From NCBI RefSeq assembly GCF_000746275.1, contig NZ_JQKX01000020.1, forward strand, positions 102,172 to 166,171: a stretch of DNA of 64,000 nucleotides, written 5' to 3'. The translations under genes and the position numbers were made by a program. The notes under the pieces are model-generated. The model made no database searches, was not told the origin of the DNA, and was given only the letters and a program-made list of their open reading frames with translations. How positions within the stretch are numbered: position 1 is the stretch's first letter; the number at the start of each line of letters is the position of its first letter. This document shows positions 50,045-59,685 of this stretch, piece by piece. Origin of the DNA: Thermopetrobacter sp. TC1 (GTDB taxonomy: Bacteria; Pseudomonadota; Alphaproteobacteria; Rhizobiales; Aestuariivirgaceae).

Positions 50045-53000
50045 ATGCATCTGCTCGCTGCCACATCCGGCATCGTCGGCGACGGCGAGGAAGCGGTGGA
50101 TCTCGCCCAGGATCCGGCCGATATCATCGTCATCTCCGCCGCGGATTCGGAACTGGCCGCACTGGCTGCCGCGCATGCCGCCTTGCGCAAGCAGGCGCAG
50201 GATACAGGCGTGAGTGTTCCTTCCCTGCGCCTGTCCTCCCTGCTGCTTTTGCGGCACAACATGTCGGTGGATCTGTGGCTTGAAAGGACCGCGCGGCATG
50301 CACGGCTGATCGTGGCCCGCATTCTCGGCGGCGAGGCCTACTGGCCCTATGGCGTGGAGGAGCTGGAAGCGCTGGCCCGCGCGCAGGGAATCGCCCTTGC
50401 CCTGCTGCCCGGCGGCCATGGCGTGGACGAGGCGCTCATGCGCCGCTCCAGCCTGGACATGCCCTTGTGCGAGGCCATGCGGGCGCTTTTGGCCGCAGGG
50501 GGTGTGGAAAATGCCCGGCGTTTTCTTGAGCTGGCCATCACGATCGTGCGCAACGGGGCGGAACAGGCCGCCCGCGCCCTGCCCGCGCCTTGCCCCCTGC
50601 CCTCGGCCGGCCTCTGGCATGAGGGGCGAATGCACACAAGCATTCCGCAGGGCCTGTGCAGCGATTCCAGGCCAAAGGCGCCGATCCTCTTCTATCGCGC
50701 CCTGCTGGAGGGCGGGCTGACCGCGCCGGTGGAGCGTCTCGCCAGCGCCCTTGAAGCGGAAGGCCTGTGTGCCATGCCGCTCTTTCTCACCTCGCTGAAG
50801 GATGAGGGCGCCCGCCTGTTCATCCAGGAGGCCCTCGCTGAACTCGCTCCGGATGTCATTCTCAACACTACCGCCTTTTCCGCCGGCGCGGATGATCCAC
50901 TCTCCCGCGCCGATTGCCCCGTTTTGCAGGTGATCCTCTCCGGCTCCACCCGGCTGGCCTGGCAGGAAAACCCGCAAGGGCTGGCACCGCGCGATCTGGC
51001 CATGAACGTCGCCCTGCCGGAGCTCGATGGCCGCATCATCACCCGCGCCTGCTCCTTCAAGCGCCAGAATGCCTTCGATGAGGCCACCCAGTGCGCCCTT
51101 ATCCGTTACGAACCGGACGAGGAGCGCATCCGCTTCGTTGCCACGCTTGCCGCGCGCTGGGTCCGCCTGCGGCGCACACCGCCCGAGGCTCGGCGCATCG
51201 CACTTATCCTCGCCAACTATCCCAACCGCGATTCGCGCATGGCCAACGGCGTTGGGCTGGACACACCGGAGAGCACCGTGCGGATCTTGCGCGCCCTGAA
51301 AGAAGCGGGATACGACATCCCGCACCTGCCTTCGGATGGCACCGCCCTCATACGCTGGCTGCAAGAGGGGCCGACCAACGCACAGCCAACGCCAGCCTCT
51401 CCATCGGATGCGATTTTAATTGTCGATGATTATATGCGTTACTTCAATGAGTTGAGCAATGATATTAAGAATTCGGTTCTAAAGCGTTGGGGCCCGCCGC
51501 AAAACGATCCCTTCTGTCATGACGGCGCCTTTCACCTGCCGCTGCGCCTGAATGGCAAGGTGGCGCTCGCCATTCAGCCCGCCCGCGGCTACAACATCGA
51601 CCCCGCCGCCACCTATCATGATCCCGCTCTGGTGCCGCCGCATGGCTATATTGCCTTTTATGTCTGGCTGCGGGAGGTTTTCGGCGCACAGGCAATCGTG
51701 CACGTTGGCAAGCACGGCAATCTGGAATGGCTGCCCGGCAAAGCGCTGGCGCTTTCGCCCTCGTGTTATCCCGATGCCGTGTTCGGCCCCCTGCCGCATC
51801 TTTATCCCTTCATCGTCAACGATCCCGGCGAGGGCGCCCAGGCCAAGCGCCGCACGCAAGCGGTGATCATCGATCATCTGGTGCCGCCCCTTGCCCGCGC
51901 CGAAACCTATGGGCGGCTGGCGGAGCTGGAGCGCCTCATGGACGAATACTGGCAGGCCTCAAGCCTCGATTCGCGCCGTTTAGACATCCTGCGCCGCGAC
52001 ATACTCGATCTTGCCCATGTCTCCGGGCTGGACGCCGACGCCGGCGTTGACAACAGCACCGATGAAGAGGAGGCGCTGGTGCGGCTGGATGCCTTTCTCT
52101 GCGAGGTGAAGGAGGCGCAGATCCGCAATGGCCTGCACATCCTCGGCGATCTCGTGGAAGGCCGGGCTTTGGCGGAATTCCTCGTGGCGCTGGCGCGTCT
52201 GCCGCGTCGGGACGGCCGCAAGGGCAACGCCGGGCTCACCCAGGCACTGGCGAAGGATCTCGGCCTGAACTTCGATCCCCTCACCTGCGAGCCCACAGCC
52301 CCCTGGCAGGGCCCGCGCCCTGAGGCGCTGCAATCCCTCGCCGAAGGCCCCTGGCGCACGCATGCCGATACCGTGGAACGGCTGGAAGCGGCCGCGCTGA
52401 GGCTCATTGAGCATCATGTTCTGGGCAAGGAAACCGCCCTGCCCGCAGCACTGGCCCATGCGGCCCTGCCGGAAACGCGCGCCGTGCTCGCCTGGATCAG
52501 CACGGAGCTTCTGCCGCGTCTGCAACAGGGCGTTTCGGATGAAATCGGCAATCTCTTAAAAGGCCTTGATGGCCGCTTCGTGCCGCCCGGGCCTTCCGGC
52601 GCGCCCTCGCGCGGCCGTCCGGACGTGCTGCCCACGGGGCGCAATTTCTATTCGCTCGATCCGCGCGGCCTGCCCACGCCGGCGGCCTGGCGCCTGGGCC
52701 GCGCCTCGGCGGAGAACATGCTCATGCGCCATTTTCAGGAAACCGGGGAATTCCCGAAAGCCATCGGGCTGTCCTGCTGGGGCACGGCCAACATGCGCAC
52801 CGGCGGCGATGACATCGCACAGGCGCTGGCGCTGATCGGTGTGGAACCTGTGTGGGATCACGCATCCGGGCGCGTGACCGGCTTTGCCATTATCCCGCTT
52901 GCCCGCCTGGGCCGTCCACGCGTGGATGTCACGTTACGCATCTCCGGCTTTTTCCGTGATGCCTTTCCGGAGCAGATCGCCCTGTTTGACCGCGCCATCC

Positions 53001-53848
53001 GCGCCGTTGGCGCCCTGGATGACGAACCGGAAGAGGACAACCCCATCGCTGCGCGCATGAAGGCCGAGCGCGAACGTTTGCGCGCTGCCGGCTTCGATGC
53101 GGAACAGGCTGAGCGCATGGCTGGCTATCGCATTTTCGGCGCCCGCCCGGGCGCCTATGGCGCCGGTTTGCAGGCCCTGTTTGATGAGAAGCTCTGGCAG
53201 GATCTCTCTGATCTGGCCGAGAGTTATGTGAACTGGGGCGCTTATGCCTATGGCAGCAAGGAACAAGGCGTGCGCGCCGAGGAAAGCTTCCGCCGGCGGC
53301 TTTCCGCGCTCGATGCCGTGGCCCACAATCAGGACAACCGCGAGCACGACATCCTCGATTCCGATGATTATTATCAGTTTGAGGGCGGCATGGCCGCGGC
53401 TGTCAAGCATCTGAAGGGCCGCGCCGTGCCCGTCTGGCACAATGATCATTCCCGCCCCGAAGCCCCGCGCACGCGTTCTCTTGAGGAGGAAGTCTCGCGC
53501 GTGATGCGCGCTCGCGTGGTCAATCCCAAGTGGATTGCGGCCATGCGCCGGCATGGCTACAAGGGCGCCCTCGAGCTTGCCGCCACCCTCGATTACATGT
53601 TCGCCTTCGCCGCCACCACTGCGGCGGTCAAAAGCCATCACTTCGAGCTTGCCTTCGATGCCTGGCTGCGCAACGAAGAGGTGCGCGAATGGATTGCGGA
53701 AGTGAACCCGCATGCCTTGCGCGATATGGTGGAGCGCTTCGAGGAGGCGCTGGCCCGCGGCTTCTGGCGCCCGCGCGCCAATGACGCCGCAGCCCTGCTC
53801 GATACCTTGCGCGAAACGGCCCGGCAGAATTCGACCGTGAAAAAATGA
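50045..53848 (+). CDS. cobN: Cobaltochelatase subunit CobN
   Basis: The large subunit of aerobic cobaltochelatase, which inserts Co2+ into hydrogenobyrinate a,c-diamide with CobS and CobT and with ATP. The 1267-residue length fits. Recognisable are HVGKHGNLEWLPGKALALS, YPDAVFGPLPHLYPFIVNDPGEGAQAKRR in parts, GLPTPAAWRLG, LSCWGTANMRTGGDDIAQALALIG, RVDVTLRISGFFRDAFPEQ and, near the C-terminus, RVVNPKWIAAMRRHGYKGA. It follows cobW. CobS, CobT and the rest of the B12 genes are not in the window, and I see no cobalamin riboswitch in the leader. Confidence 0.96.
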   Translation: MHLLAATSGIVGDGEEAVDLAQDPADIIVISAADSELAALAAAHAALRKQAQDTGVSVPSLRLSSLLLLRHNMSVDLWLERTARHARLIVARILGGEAYWPYGVEELEALARAQGIALALLPGGHGVDEALMRRSSLDMPLCEAMRALLAAGGVENARRFLELAITIVRNGAEQAARALPAPCPLPSAGLWHEGRMHTSIPQGLCSDSRPKAPILFYRALLEGGLTAPVERLASALEAEGLCAMPLFLTSLKDEGARLFIQEALAELAPDVILNTTAFSAGADDPLSRADCPVLQVILSGSTRLAWQENPQGLAPRDLAMNVALPELDGRIITRACSFKRQNAFDEATQCALIRYEPDEERIRFVATLAARWVRLRRTPPEARRIALILANYPNRDSRMANGVGLDTPESTVRILRALKEAGYDIPHLPSDGTALIRWLQEGPTNAQPTPASPSDAILIVDDYMRYFNELSNDIKNSVLKRWGPPQNDPFCHDGAFHLPLRLNGKVALAIQPARGYNIDPAATYHDPALVPPHGYIAFYVWLREVFGAQAIVHVGKHGNLEWLPGKALALSPSCYPDAVFGPLPHLYPFIVNDPGEGAQAKRRTQAVIIDHLVPPLARAETYGRLAELERLMDEYWQASSLDSRRLDILRRDILDLAHVSGLDADAGVDNSTDEEEALVRLDAFLCEVKEAQIRNGLHILGDLVEGRALAEFLVALARLPRRDGRKGNAGLTQALAKDLGLNFDPLTCEPTAPWQGPRPEALQSLAEGPWRTHADTVERLEAAALRLIEHHVLGKETALPAALAHAALPETRAVLAWISTELLPRLQQGVSDEIGNLLKGLDGRFVPPGPSGAPSRGRPDVLPTGRNFYSLDPRGLPTPAAWRLGRASAENMLMRHFQETGEFPKAIGLSCWGTANMRTGGDDIAQALALIGVEPVWDHASGRVTGFAIIPLARLGRPRVDVTLRISGFFRDAFPEQIALFDRAIRAVGALDDEPEEDNPIAARMKAERERLRAAGFDAEQAERMAGYRIFGARPGAYGAGLQALFDEKLWQDLSDLAESYVNWGAYAYGSKEQGVRAEESFRRRLSALDAVAHNQDNREHDILDSDDYYQFEGGMAAAVKHLKGRAVPVWHNDHSRPEAPRTRSLEEEVSRVMRARVVNPKWIAAMRRHGYKGALELAATLDYMFAFAATTAAVKSHHFELAFDAWLRNEEVREWIAEVNPHALRDMVERFEEALARGFWRPRANDAAALLDTLRETARQNSTVKK

Positions 53849-53935
53849 TGGCCCTTAAAGCTTGACAAAGCGGGGGCTGGGCGCCGACATCGCGGACAAA
53901 CGCAGGCGAAACAACAGCATGCATGCAAGCGGCAT

Positions 53936-54652
53936 ATGATGAAACTCATCCTGTTTGATTGCGACGGCACCTTGGTGGACAGTCAGCACAACATCGCCGC
54001 CGCCATGCGGCAGGCCTTTGCCGCCCATGGCGTGCCCTACCCTGGCGATGCGGCCACGCGGGAGGTGATCGGCCTGTCGCTTCTGGAGGCCATTGCCCGT
54101 CTTGTGCCCGAGGAAACACCTGAGATGCATGAAAAGCTGGCGCGCGCCTACAAGGAGGCCTTTCTGGCGCTGCGCACGTCACCGGATTTTCACGAGCCGC
54201 TGTTTCCGGGCGCGCGCGAGACCATTAAGGCCCTGGCCGCGCGCGATGATGTCCTGCTTGGCATTGCCACCGGCAAGGCCCGGCGGGGGCTGGACGTATT
54301 GCTGGAGCGCTTTGCCTTGCGCGAGTATTTCGTCACCCTGCAGACGGCGGATGATGCCCCGTCCAAGCCGCATCCCGGCATGGTGCTGCGCGCGCTTGAG
54401 GAAACCGGCGCGGAGCCTGAGCGCACCGTGCTCATCGGTGATACCACCCATGACATGCTCATGGCCCGCAATGCCGGCATTGCCGGGCTGGGCGTGGCCT
54501 GGGGCTATCATCCGCCCGAGAGCCTGAAAGAGAGCGGGGCGGCCGCCATCGCCGAAACCTTCAGCCACGTTCCGGATCTTGCCCATCAGATTGTTGAAAC
54601 GCGCAAGACCGGGCAGACGCCTGCCACAGCCCTGTCGAGAGCCCCGTCATGA
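53936..54652 (+). CDS. HAD-superfamily phosphatase (phosphoglycolate-phosphatase-like)
   Basis: A 238-residue HAD hydrolase of subfamily IA. The nucleophile motif DCDGTLVDS is at residues 8-16, motif II lies in LLGIATGKARRGLD, the lysine in SKPHPGMVLRAL and motif IV in VLIGDTTHDMLMARNAG. It resembles Gph/IA enzymes that act on phosphoglycolate or other small phosphates; the substrate is not predictable. It overlaps the ATP12 gene by four bases (ATGA), as in many alphaproteobacteria, so the two form an operon. Confidence 0.9.
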   Translation: MMKLILFDCDGTLVDSQHNIAAAMRQAFAAHGVPYPGDAATREVIGLSLLEAIARLVPEETPEMHEKLARAYKEAFLALRTSPDFHEPLFPGARETIKALAARDDVLLGIATGKARRGLDVLLERFALREYFVTLQTADDAPSKPHPGMVLRALEETGAEPERTVLIGDTTHDMLMARNAGIAGLGVAWGYHPPESLKESGAAAIAETFSHVPDLAHQIVETRKTGQTPATALSRAPS

Positions 54653-55518
54653 TCTCTGATGAACAGAACAAGCGCACTCCTCTTGACCCCGAAGGCGCGG
54701 GTGATGATGCCCCGTGCCCGGATACCGCACGCACCGGGCATGAACAGGGGCTTGCCCTGTCTGCCGAGGCCATGGAACGCCTGATGCGCGATCGCTTTGA
54801 GCGGCCCATGCCCAAGCGCTTTTACGAGACGGTTTCGGTGAGCGAAAAGGGCCCGCCTTTTGCCATTCTGCTCGATGAGCGGCCGGTGAAGACGCCGCAG
54901 AAGCATCCGCTTGCCCTGCCCACGCAGGCGCTTGCCGAGGCCGTGGCCGAGGAATGGCGGGCGCAGGAAGAGCGCATCCGGCCCTTTACCATGCCGCTCA
55001 CCCGCCTGTGCAATGCCGCCATTGACCGCCTGCCGCAGCAGAAGGCCGAGACGATCGCGCATCTGCTTAAGCTGGCCGCGCATGACATGCTCTGCTATCG
55101 CGCGGAACATCCGGCCGAACTGGCCGCGCGCCAGCAGGAACTCTGGGATCCTGTCCTCGCCTGGGCCGAGAAGACGCTTGCAGGCCCGCTGCGCATCACC
55201 GCCGGCATCCTGCCCGTCACCCAGCCGCCGGAAACACTCACCGCCCTTGAACAAAGGCTTGAGCGCCTTGACCCTTATGCGCTCGTTGCCGTGGCCGCCA
55301 TGGCGGATCTGACACGCTCTGCTCTGCTTGCCCTTGCCGTTCTGGCCGGTGCCATGACACCTGAACACGCCTGGGCCGCGGCCAACGTGGAGGAGGACTG
55401 GAACATCGCGCAATGGGGCGAGGACATGGAGGCCGCCGCCCGCCGCCGTCAGAATGCGCGCGATTTCTTCGCTGCCGCCCGCCTGCCTGCCCTCGCCGGC
55501 AGCGCCGTATCACTCTGA
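54649..55518 (+). CDS. ATP12-family F1-ATPase assembly chaperone
   Basis: A 289-residue homologue of mitochondrial ATP12, which binds F1 alpha subunits during ATP synthase assembly. Conserved parts: PKRFYETVSVSEKGPPFAILLDERPVKTP in pieces, LALPTQALAEAVAEEW, RPFTMPLTRLCNAAID, HDMLCYRAEHP and the late AWAAANVEEDWNIAQWGED. The protein family is restricted to mitochondria and alphaproteobacteria. Its last 27 bases, including the stop, are part of a 37-bp direct duplication that recurs 70 bases further on. Confidence 0.93.
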   Translation: MISDEQNKRTPLDPEGAGDDAPCPDTARTGHEQGLALSAEAMERLMRDRFERPMPKRFYETVSVSEKGPPFAILLDERPVKTPQKHPLALPTQALAEAVAEEWRAQEERIRPFTMPLTRLCNAAIDRLPQQKAETIAHLLKLAAHDMLCYRAEHPAELAARQQELWDPVLAWAEKTLAGPLRITAGILPVTQPPETLTALEQRLERLDPYALVAVAAMADLTRSALLALAVLAGAMTPEHAWAAANVEEDWNIAQWGEDMEAAARRRQNARDFFAAARLPALAGSAVSL

Positions 55519-55598
55519 CCGGTAACATCGTTCCGGTTCTGAAGATTCAGGGGCACAATGTCTCGCCGGCAGCGCCGTATCACTCTGACCGGTAACAT
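55492..55598 (+). repeat. 37-bp direct duplication across the ATP12 stop codon
   Basis: CTCGCCGGCAGCGCCGTATC and the next 17 bases (to GGTAACAT) occur at 55492-55528 and again, identical, at 55562-55598, offset by 70 bases. The first copy holds the last codons and the stop of the ATP12 gene; the second lies in the intergenic space. Confidence 0.9.
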
Positions 55599-55659
55599 GG
55601 GGCCTTTTGCGCCACTTATGCGCAACGATTTCACCAATGGGCTTAAGAAACAGCTTATC

Positions 55660-55786
55660 GCCGGAAGGATATTGTATATCCTTCCGGAACGTTTCGGCGG
55701 GGGTTTTTAACCCCGCCTAATGCATGAAGGGCGGGGTAACATACCCCGCCAAAACGTTCCGGAACGGGATGAAATCCCGTTCCGGC
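55660..55786 (-). repeat. Four-hairpin composite repeat, copy C (inverted)
   Basis: The most intact copy together with A, in reverse orientation: CCGGAAGGATA stem (55661-55687), GGCGGGGGTT/AACCCCGCC, GGCGGGGTA/TACCCCGCC, and CCGGAACGGGAT/ATCCCGTTCCGG (to 55785). It is followed by the flank module (GGCAAATGCCATCGT...ATTTGTGGCCCTGG) at about 55820-55865. Confidence 0.9.
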
Positions 55787-55846
55787 ATTTTATTTTCATA
55801 CGGCTCAAATAAAAACTGTTGGCAAATGCCATCGTCCTCCAAAGAA

Positions 55847-55947
55847 GCTCCATTTGTGGCCCTGGATTGCCGCACCAGGCCGGCAATAAAGATTTCCATT
55901 TGTTTATCAATGAGTTAAACAACAAACTCTCAACTCATAAAAAGTCG
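55847..55947 (+). repeat. Dispersed repeat module (second copy of 11251)
   Basis: Reads GTGGCCCTGGATTGCCG, a worn GCCGGC hairpin, ATTTCCATTTGTTTATCAATGAG and AACTCATAA, in the same order as 11251-11350. The rest of the gap up to 56124 has no recognisable gene. Confidence 0.65.
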
Positions 55948-56124
55948 GCTTCGCCGGTTTGACGATATGTGTGTCGCATAGGGTGTGAATCAGCCCGTCA
56001 CCGCCCCAATTCTTAAGCGGGTCATCCTTCGTCTGTCTTTGCCGGGCAGGGCGCATCTGCTAGCGTGCCGTCTTGATACACATCATCGTTCGCTTTCAAA
56101 AGCCAAGGGGAACAGCAAGAAGCC

Positions 56125-57657
56125 ATGCAGGACATCCTCGAAGAGCTGCAAAGGCGGCGGGCGGAAGCGCGCCTGGGCGGAGGCGAAAAGCGCATTGCCG
56201 CACAGCATGCCCGCGGCAAGCTCACCGCGCGCGAACGGCTGGAGCTTCTGCTCGATGCCGGCTCCTTCGAGGAATACGACATGTTCGTGGAACATCGCTG
56301 CACTGATTTCGGCATGGCCGAACGCAAGGTGCCCGGCGATGGCGTCGTGACCGGTTGGGGCACGATCAACGGCCGCCTTGTTTATGTCTTCGCCAAGGAT
56401 TTCACTGTCTTCGGCGGCTCGCTTTCCGAGACCCACGCCGCCAAGATGGTCAAGATCATGGATCTCGCCATTCGCAACCGCGCCCCGGTCATCGGCCTGT
56501 TTGATGCCGGCGGCGCCCGCATTCAGGAAGGCGTGGCCGCGCTTGGCGGCTATGGCGAGGTCTTCATGCGCAATGTCGCCGCGTCCGGCGTCATTCCCCA
56601 GATCTCGGTGATCATGGGGCCCTGTGCCGGCGGTGATGTCTATTCCCCGGCCATGACCGATTTCATCTTCATGGTGCGCGATACCTCCTACATGTTCGTC
56701 ACCGGTCCGGATGTGGTGAAAACCGTGACCAACGAGGAGGTTACCGCCGATGAACTCGGCGGCGCGGATGTGCACACCCGCCGTTCCTCCGTGGCCGACG
56801 GGGCCTTCGACAACGATGTCGATGCCCTGCTGCAGATCCGGCGCATGATGGATTTCCTGCCCTCATCCAACCAGTCCGGCGTGCCGGTGGTGCCCACCTT
56901 CGATGATCCGGAACGCTCCGAGCCGTCGCTGGACACGCTCATTCCCGATAACCCCAATCAGCCCTACGACATGATGGAGCTGATCGAGAAGGTGGTGGAC
57001 GAGGGCGACTTCTTCGAGCTGCAGAAGGATTTCGCCCAGAACATCATCATCGGTTTCGCCCGCATGGAAGGGCGCACCGTCGGTATCGTCGCCAATCAGC
57101 CCATGGTGCTGGCCGGGGTGCTGGATGCCGATGCCTCGCGCAAGGCGGCGCGTTTTGTGCGCTTCTGTGATGCCTTCAACATTCCCATCCTCACCTTCGT
57201 GGACGTGCCCGGCTTTCTGCCTGGCACCGCGCAGGAATACGGCGGCCTGATCAAACACGGCGCCAAGCTGCTCTTCGCCTTTGCCCAGGCCACCGTGCCC
57301 AAGGTGACGGTGATCACGCGCAAGGCCTATGGCGGCGCCTATGACGTGATGTCGTCCAAGCATATCGGCGGTGATGTCAACTATGCCTGGCCAACGGCGG
57401 AGATCGCCGTCATGGGCGCCAAGGGCGCGGTGGAAATCCTCTATCGCCGCGAGCTTGACGATCCGGAAAAGATCGCCCACCGCATTGCCGAATACGAGGA
57501 GCGCTTCGCCAACCCCTTCGTTGCCGCCGAACGGGGCTATATCGATGATGTGATCATGCCGCGCAACACCCGCCGCCGCCTGATCCGCGCATTGCGCATG
57601 CTGCGCAACAAACACGTCGAGGCCCCCTGGAAGAAGCACGACAACATCCCCTTGTGA
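56125..57657 (+). CDS. pccB: Propionyl-CoA (acyl-CoA) carboxylase beta subunit
   Basis: The carboxyltransferase subunit transferring CO2 from biotin to propionyl-CoA. The 510-residue protein has the N-terminal [46 protein letters not shown], the oxyanion-hole glycines in [36 protein letters not shown] and the second hole in [18 protein letters not shown], then [11 protein letters not shown]. It leads into the methylmalonyl pathway. The alpha (biotin) subunit is not in the window. GGGG lies 12-15 bases before the ATG. Confidence 0.95.
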   Translation: MQDILEELQRRRAEARLGGGEKRIAAQHARGKLTARERLELLLDAGSFEEYDMFVEHRCTDFGMAERKVPGDGVVTGWGTINGRLVYVFAKDFTVFGGSLSETHAAKMVKIMDLAIRNRAPVIGLFDAGGARIQEGVAALGGYGEVFMRNVAASGVIPQISVIMGPCAGGDVYSPAMTDFIFMVRDTSYMFVTGPDVVKTVTNEEVTADELGGADVHTRRSSVADGAFDNDVDALLQIRRMMDFLPSSNQSGVPVVPTFDDPERSEPSLDTLIPDNPNQPYDMMELIEKVVDEGDFFELQKDFAQNIIIGFARMEGRTVGIVANQPMVLAGVLDADASRKAARFVRFCDAFNIPILTFVDVPGFLPGTAQEYGGLIKHGAKLLFAFAQATVPKVTVITRKAYGGAYDVMSSKHIGGDVNYAWPTAEIAVMGAKGAVEILYRRELDDPEKIAHRIAEYEERFANPFVAAERGYIDDVIMPRNTRRRLIRALRMLRNKHVEAPWKKHDNIPL

Positions 57658-57911
57658 TCATGCCGCGGCATGCCGCCCCTCTTCATGTAAGATCGGTTCG
57701 CGTTTTGAAAGCGCCATTGTCCTTCAAAGCCAATTCTTAAGCCTGCCAACGAAAAATTTCCCATCCGGCGCATGTTCATCCCGCACGCCTGCTCCAGGCC
57801 CCTCGCGTAGGTCCCCCATGTCGTGCCCTGAATAAGCTGCTTGGCCAAGAGCGCGGAGGCGGAGTGATGACCATTCAAGGGCGCATGGTGAGCCCATCCA
57901 GCAAAAATGCT

Positions 57912-57930
57912 ATTGCAAATGATTTGCAAT
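57912..57930. promoter_or_regulatory. Fur-box-like 19-bp palindrome
   Basis: ATTGCAAATGATTTGCAAT is a perfect 9-1-9 inverted repeat, the architecture of a Fur/Irr iron box. An overlapping TGCAATTGCA follows at 57925-57934. It lies upstream of the FTR1 iron permease gene (start at 58325) and downstream of pccB, so iron control of the permease is the natural reading. Confidence 0.6.
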
Positions 57931-58156
57931 TGCATTAAGGGAAAGACCAGCCAGGCTGATGCGCTCATGCAAGGGCGCACTCAGGCGATGAGCAGAAGAA
58001 CCTCCGGGGGCGACGCACTGACATGAGACAAGAAGAGGCATGACCATCATGATCGGCACGGATCGCTCCCCTCATCTGAACACGCGGATTTTCCGCCTTT
58101 TTTCAAACAGGGCCGACCACAGAAAACCATCCTTATCCACGACACGACACCCGCAT

Positions 58157-58242
58157 CGTCATACCGGCAAAAGCCGGTATCTCAAGCCATTGACCCATGC
58201 GTTTGTGGCCCGAGACACCGGCGTTCGCCGGGATGATGCGAA
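58157..58242. repeat. 85-bp inverted repeat in the FTR1 leader
   Basis: Full copy: GTCATACCGGCAAAAGCCGG, TATCTCAAGCC, GCGTTTGTGGCCCGAGA and CACCGGCGTTCGCCGGGATGA. It lies between the Fur-box-like palindrome and the permease start and is open in the same reading frame. Confidence 0.8.
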
Positions 58243-58324
58243 AGATGACACCGTTGTGTCGTGTCCTGTGCCGTCCCCAAACAGACGAAAATCCCAAGGC
58301 CCGTTCCGCTTTCCTGTCTCCTTC

Positions 58325-59245
58325 ATGATAACGGGAGCTGTGACGTTGACATGCATTGCCGCCTCCCTGCCCGCTTATGCGGCGGAAACGGCGCAGCAGG
58401 CCGGAATGGGCCAGGCCGGTCTGTCCGGTCTGTCCTCCTTCGTGCAGGCCCTGATCATCCTGCTGCGGGAAGGGGCGGAGGCTGTGCTCATCTTCGCCGC
58501 GCTCTGGCTGGTGCTGAAGGGGCTGGCCGCTCCTGTGCGTGCCTTCAAGGCTTTGAGTGCAGGTGCCGTTTCCGGCATTTTGGCTTCGCTGCTCACCGCT
58601 GCCCTGCTGCTCATGCTCACTGCTGAAGCCGAAGAGATGGCCGAGCTGATCGAAGGCGTATCCCTGCTCACCGCCGCTGTCGTGCTCCTTTTCGTCTCGT
58701 CCTGGCTGCTGGGCCAGCGCAAGGCCATGCACTGGAAACACCAGGTTGAGGCGAAAACCCGAAATGCCATGCAAAGCGGCCGCCTTTTCGGCTTGTTTGC
58801 CATCGGTTTTCTCGTCGTCTTCCGCGAGGGTGCGGAAACCGCCCTGTTTCTTCAGGCCCTCATCGCGGCGGAAGGCTGGCAGCCCATCGCCCTGATGGCG
58901 GCCAGTGCCAGCGCCCTGTTCATTCTGGCTTCAGCCTTCATGCTCGTGCGATTTTTGGGCATGCGCCTGCCTCTGCGTCACTTCTTCATGATCACCGCCT
59001 GGGCCCTGTTCGCGCTCGCCGTCGTCTATGCCGGCAAGGGCGTGCACGCATTGCAGGAATATGGCCTGCTGGCCGAAACGCCCCTGCCCGCCCTGCCCCG
59101 CCTCGGCGCCCTCGGGATGTATCCTTACGTGGAAACCCTGCTGGCACAGGGGCTTACGCTCCTGCTCGGCCTGGCGCTCAATGCCCGCGCTTTTCGCAAG
59201 TCGCCTTCAGATGAGAAGGCTTCAAGCCTCACGCCTGCGGAATGA
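58325..59245 (+). CDS. FTR1-family iron permease
   Basis: A 306-residue membrane protein with a signal-like N-terminus (GAVTLTCIAASLPAYA), then seven hydrophobic helices. The two REGxE motifs of the family read LREGAEAVLIFAAL (helix 1) and FREGAETALFLQAL (helix 4); they carry Fe3+ or Fe2+ across the inner membrane. The open frame reaches back to 58040 with a fair ribosome-binding site (AAGAAGAGG), but that part is the intergenic repeat, so I place the start at 58325. Bacterial FTR1 proteins normally work with P19 or EfeO/EfeB partners, none of which is here. A Fur-box-like palindrome lies upstream. Confidence 0.87.
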   Translation: MITGAVTLTCIAASLPAYAAETAQQAGMGQAGLSGLSSFVQALIILLREGAEAVLIFAALWLVLKGLAAPVRAFKALSAGAVSGILASLLTAALLLMLTAEAEEMAELIEGVSLLTAAVVLLFVSSWLLGQRKAMHWKHQVEAKTRNAMQSGRLFGLFAIGFLVVFREGAETALFLQALIAAEGWQPIALMAASASALFILASAFMLVRFLGMRLPLRHFFMITAWALFALAVVYAGKGVHALQEYGLLAETPLPALPRLGALGMYPYVETLLAQGLTLLLGLALNARAFRKSPSDEKASSLTPAE

Positions 59246-59295
59246 TGGGGCGCAAGAGCCCCTCAACAGGCTTCACATCAGCATGCCACAACACC

Positions 59296-59329
59296 AGCCC
59301 CCGGATGCTAAGCGCCTCCGGGGGCTTTC
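59296..59329 (+). terminator. Intrinsic terminator after the FTR1 gene
   Basis: A perfect 10-bp stem AGCCCCCGGA/TCCGGGGGCT with an 11-base loop, followed by TTT, 50 bases after the FTR1 stop. Confidence 0.7.
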
Positions 59330-59445
59330 ACGATAACAGCCATGCGCCCGTGTCACTTCATGGCTGGCCCAGAGGCAAGAATGAAGCGGTTTTGATGGGC
59401 GATTGCACTTGCGAGCAGGCTTGATCTGAGCTGTGAGAGAAAACT

Positions 59446-59570
59446 GCCGGAACGGGATTTTATCCCGTTCCGGAACGTTTTGGCGGGGTATGTTACCCCG
59501 CCGTCCGTGTTTTAGGCGGGGTTAAAGAAACTGCGAAACTGTTCCGGAAGGGCATGAAACATCCTTCCGA
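59446..59570 (+). repeat. Four-hairpin composite repeat, copy D
   Basis: Hairpins 1 and 2 are intact (CCGGAACGGGAT, GGCGGGGTA/TACCCCGCC). Hairpin 3 has decayed (GGCGGGGTTAAAG) and hairpin 4 is worn (CCGGAAGGGCATG). The flank at 59350-59440, read in reverse, resembles the module seen beside copies B and C and at 11236. The element ends two bases before the AT-rich helicase region. Confidence 0.85.
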
Positions 59571-59685
59571 CATTAAAAATTCCTTTTTCTCAAATAAGAA
59601 ATTATGTTAGAATCTACTTTAATATCAGAATAGCCTATCTCTCTAGCTAAATATAATCCATCTATACTTCTGCACCTACTTAATG

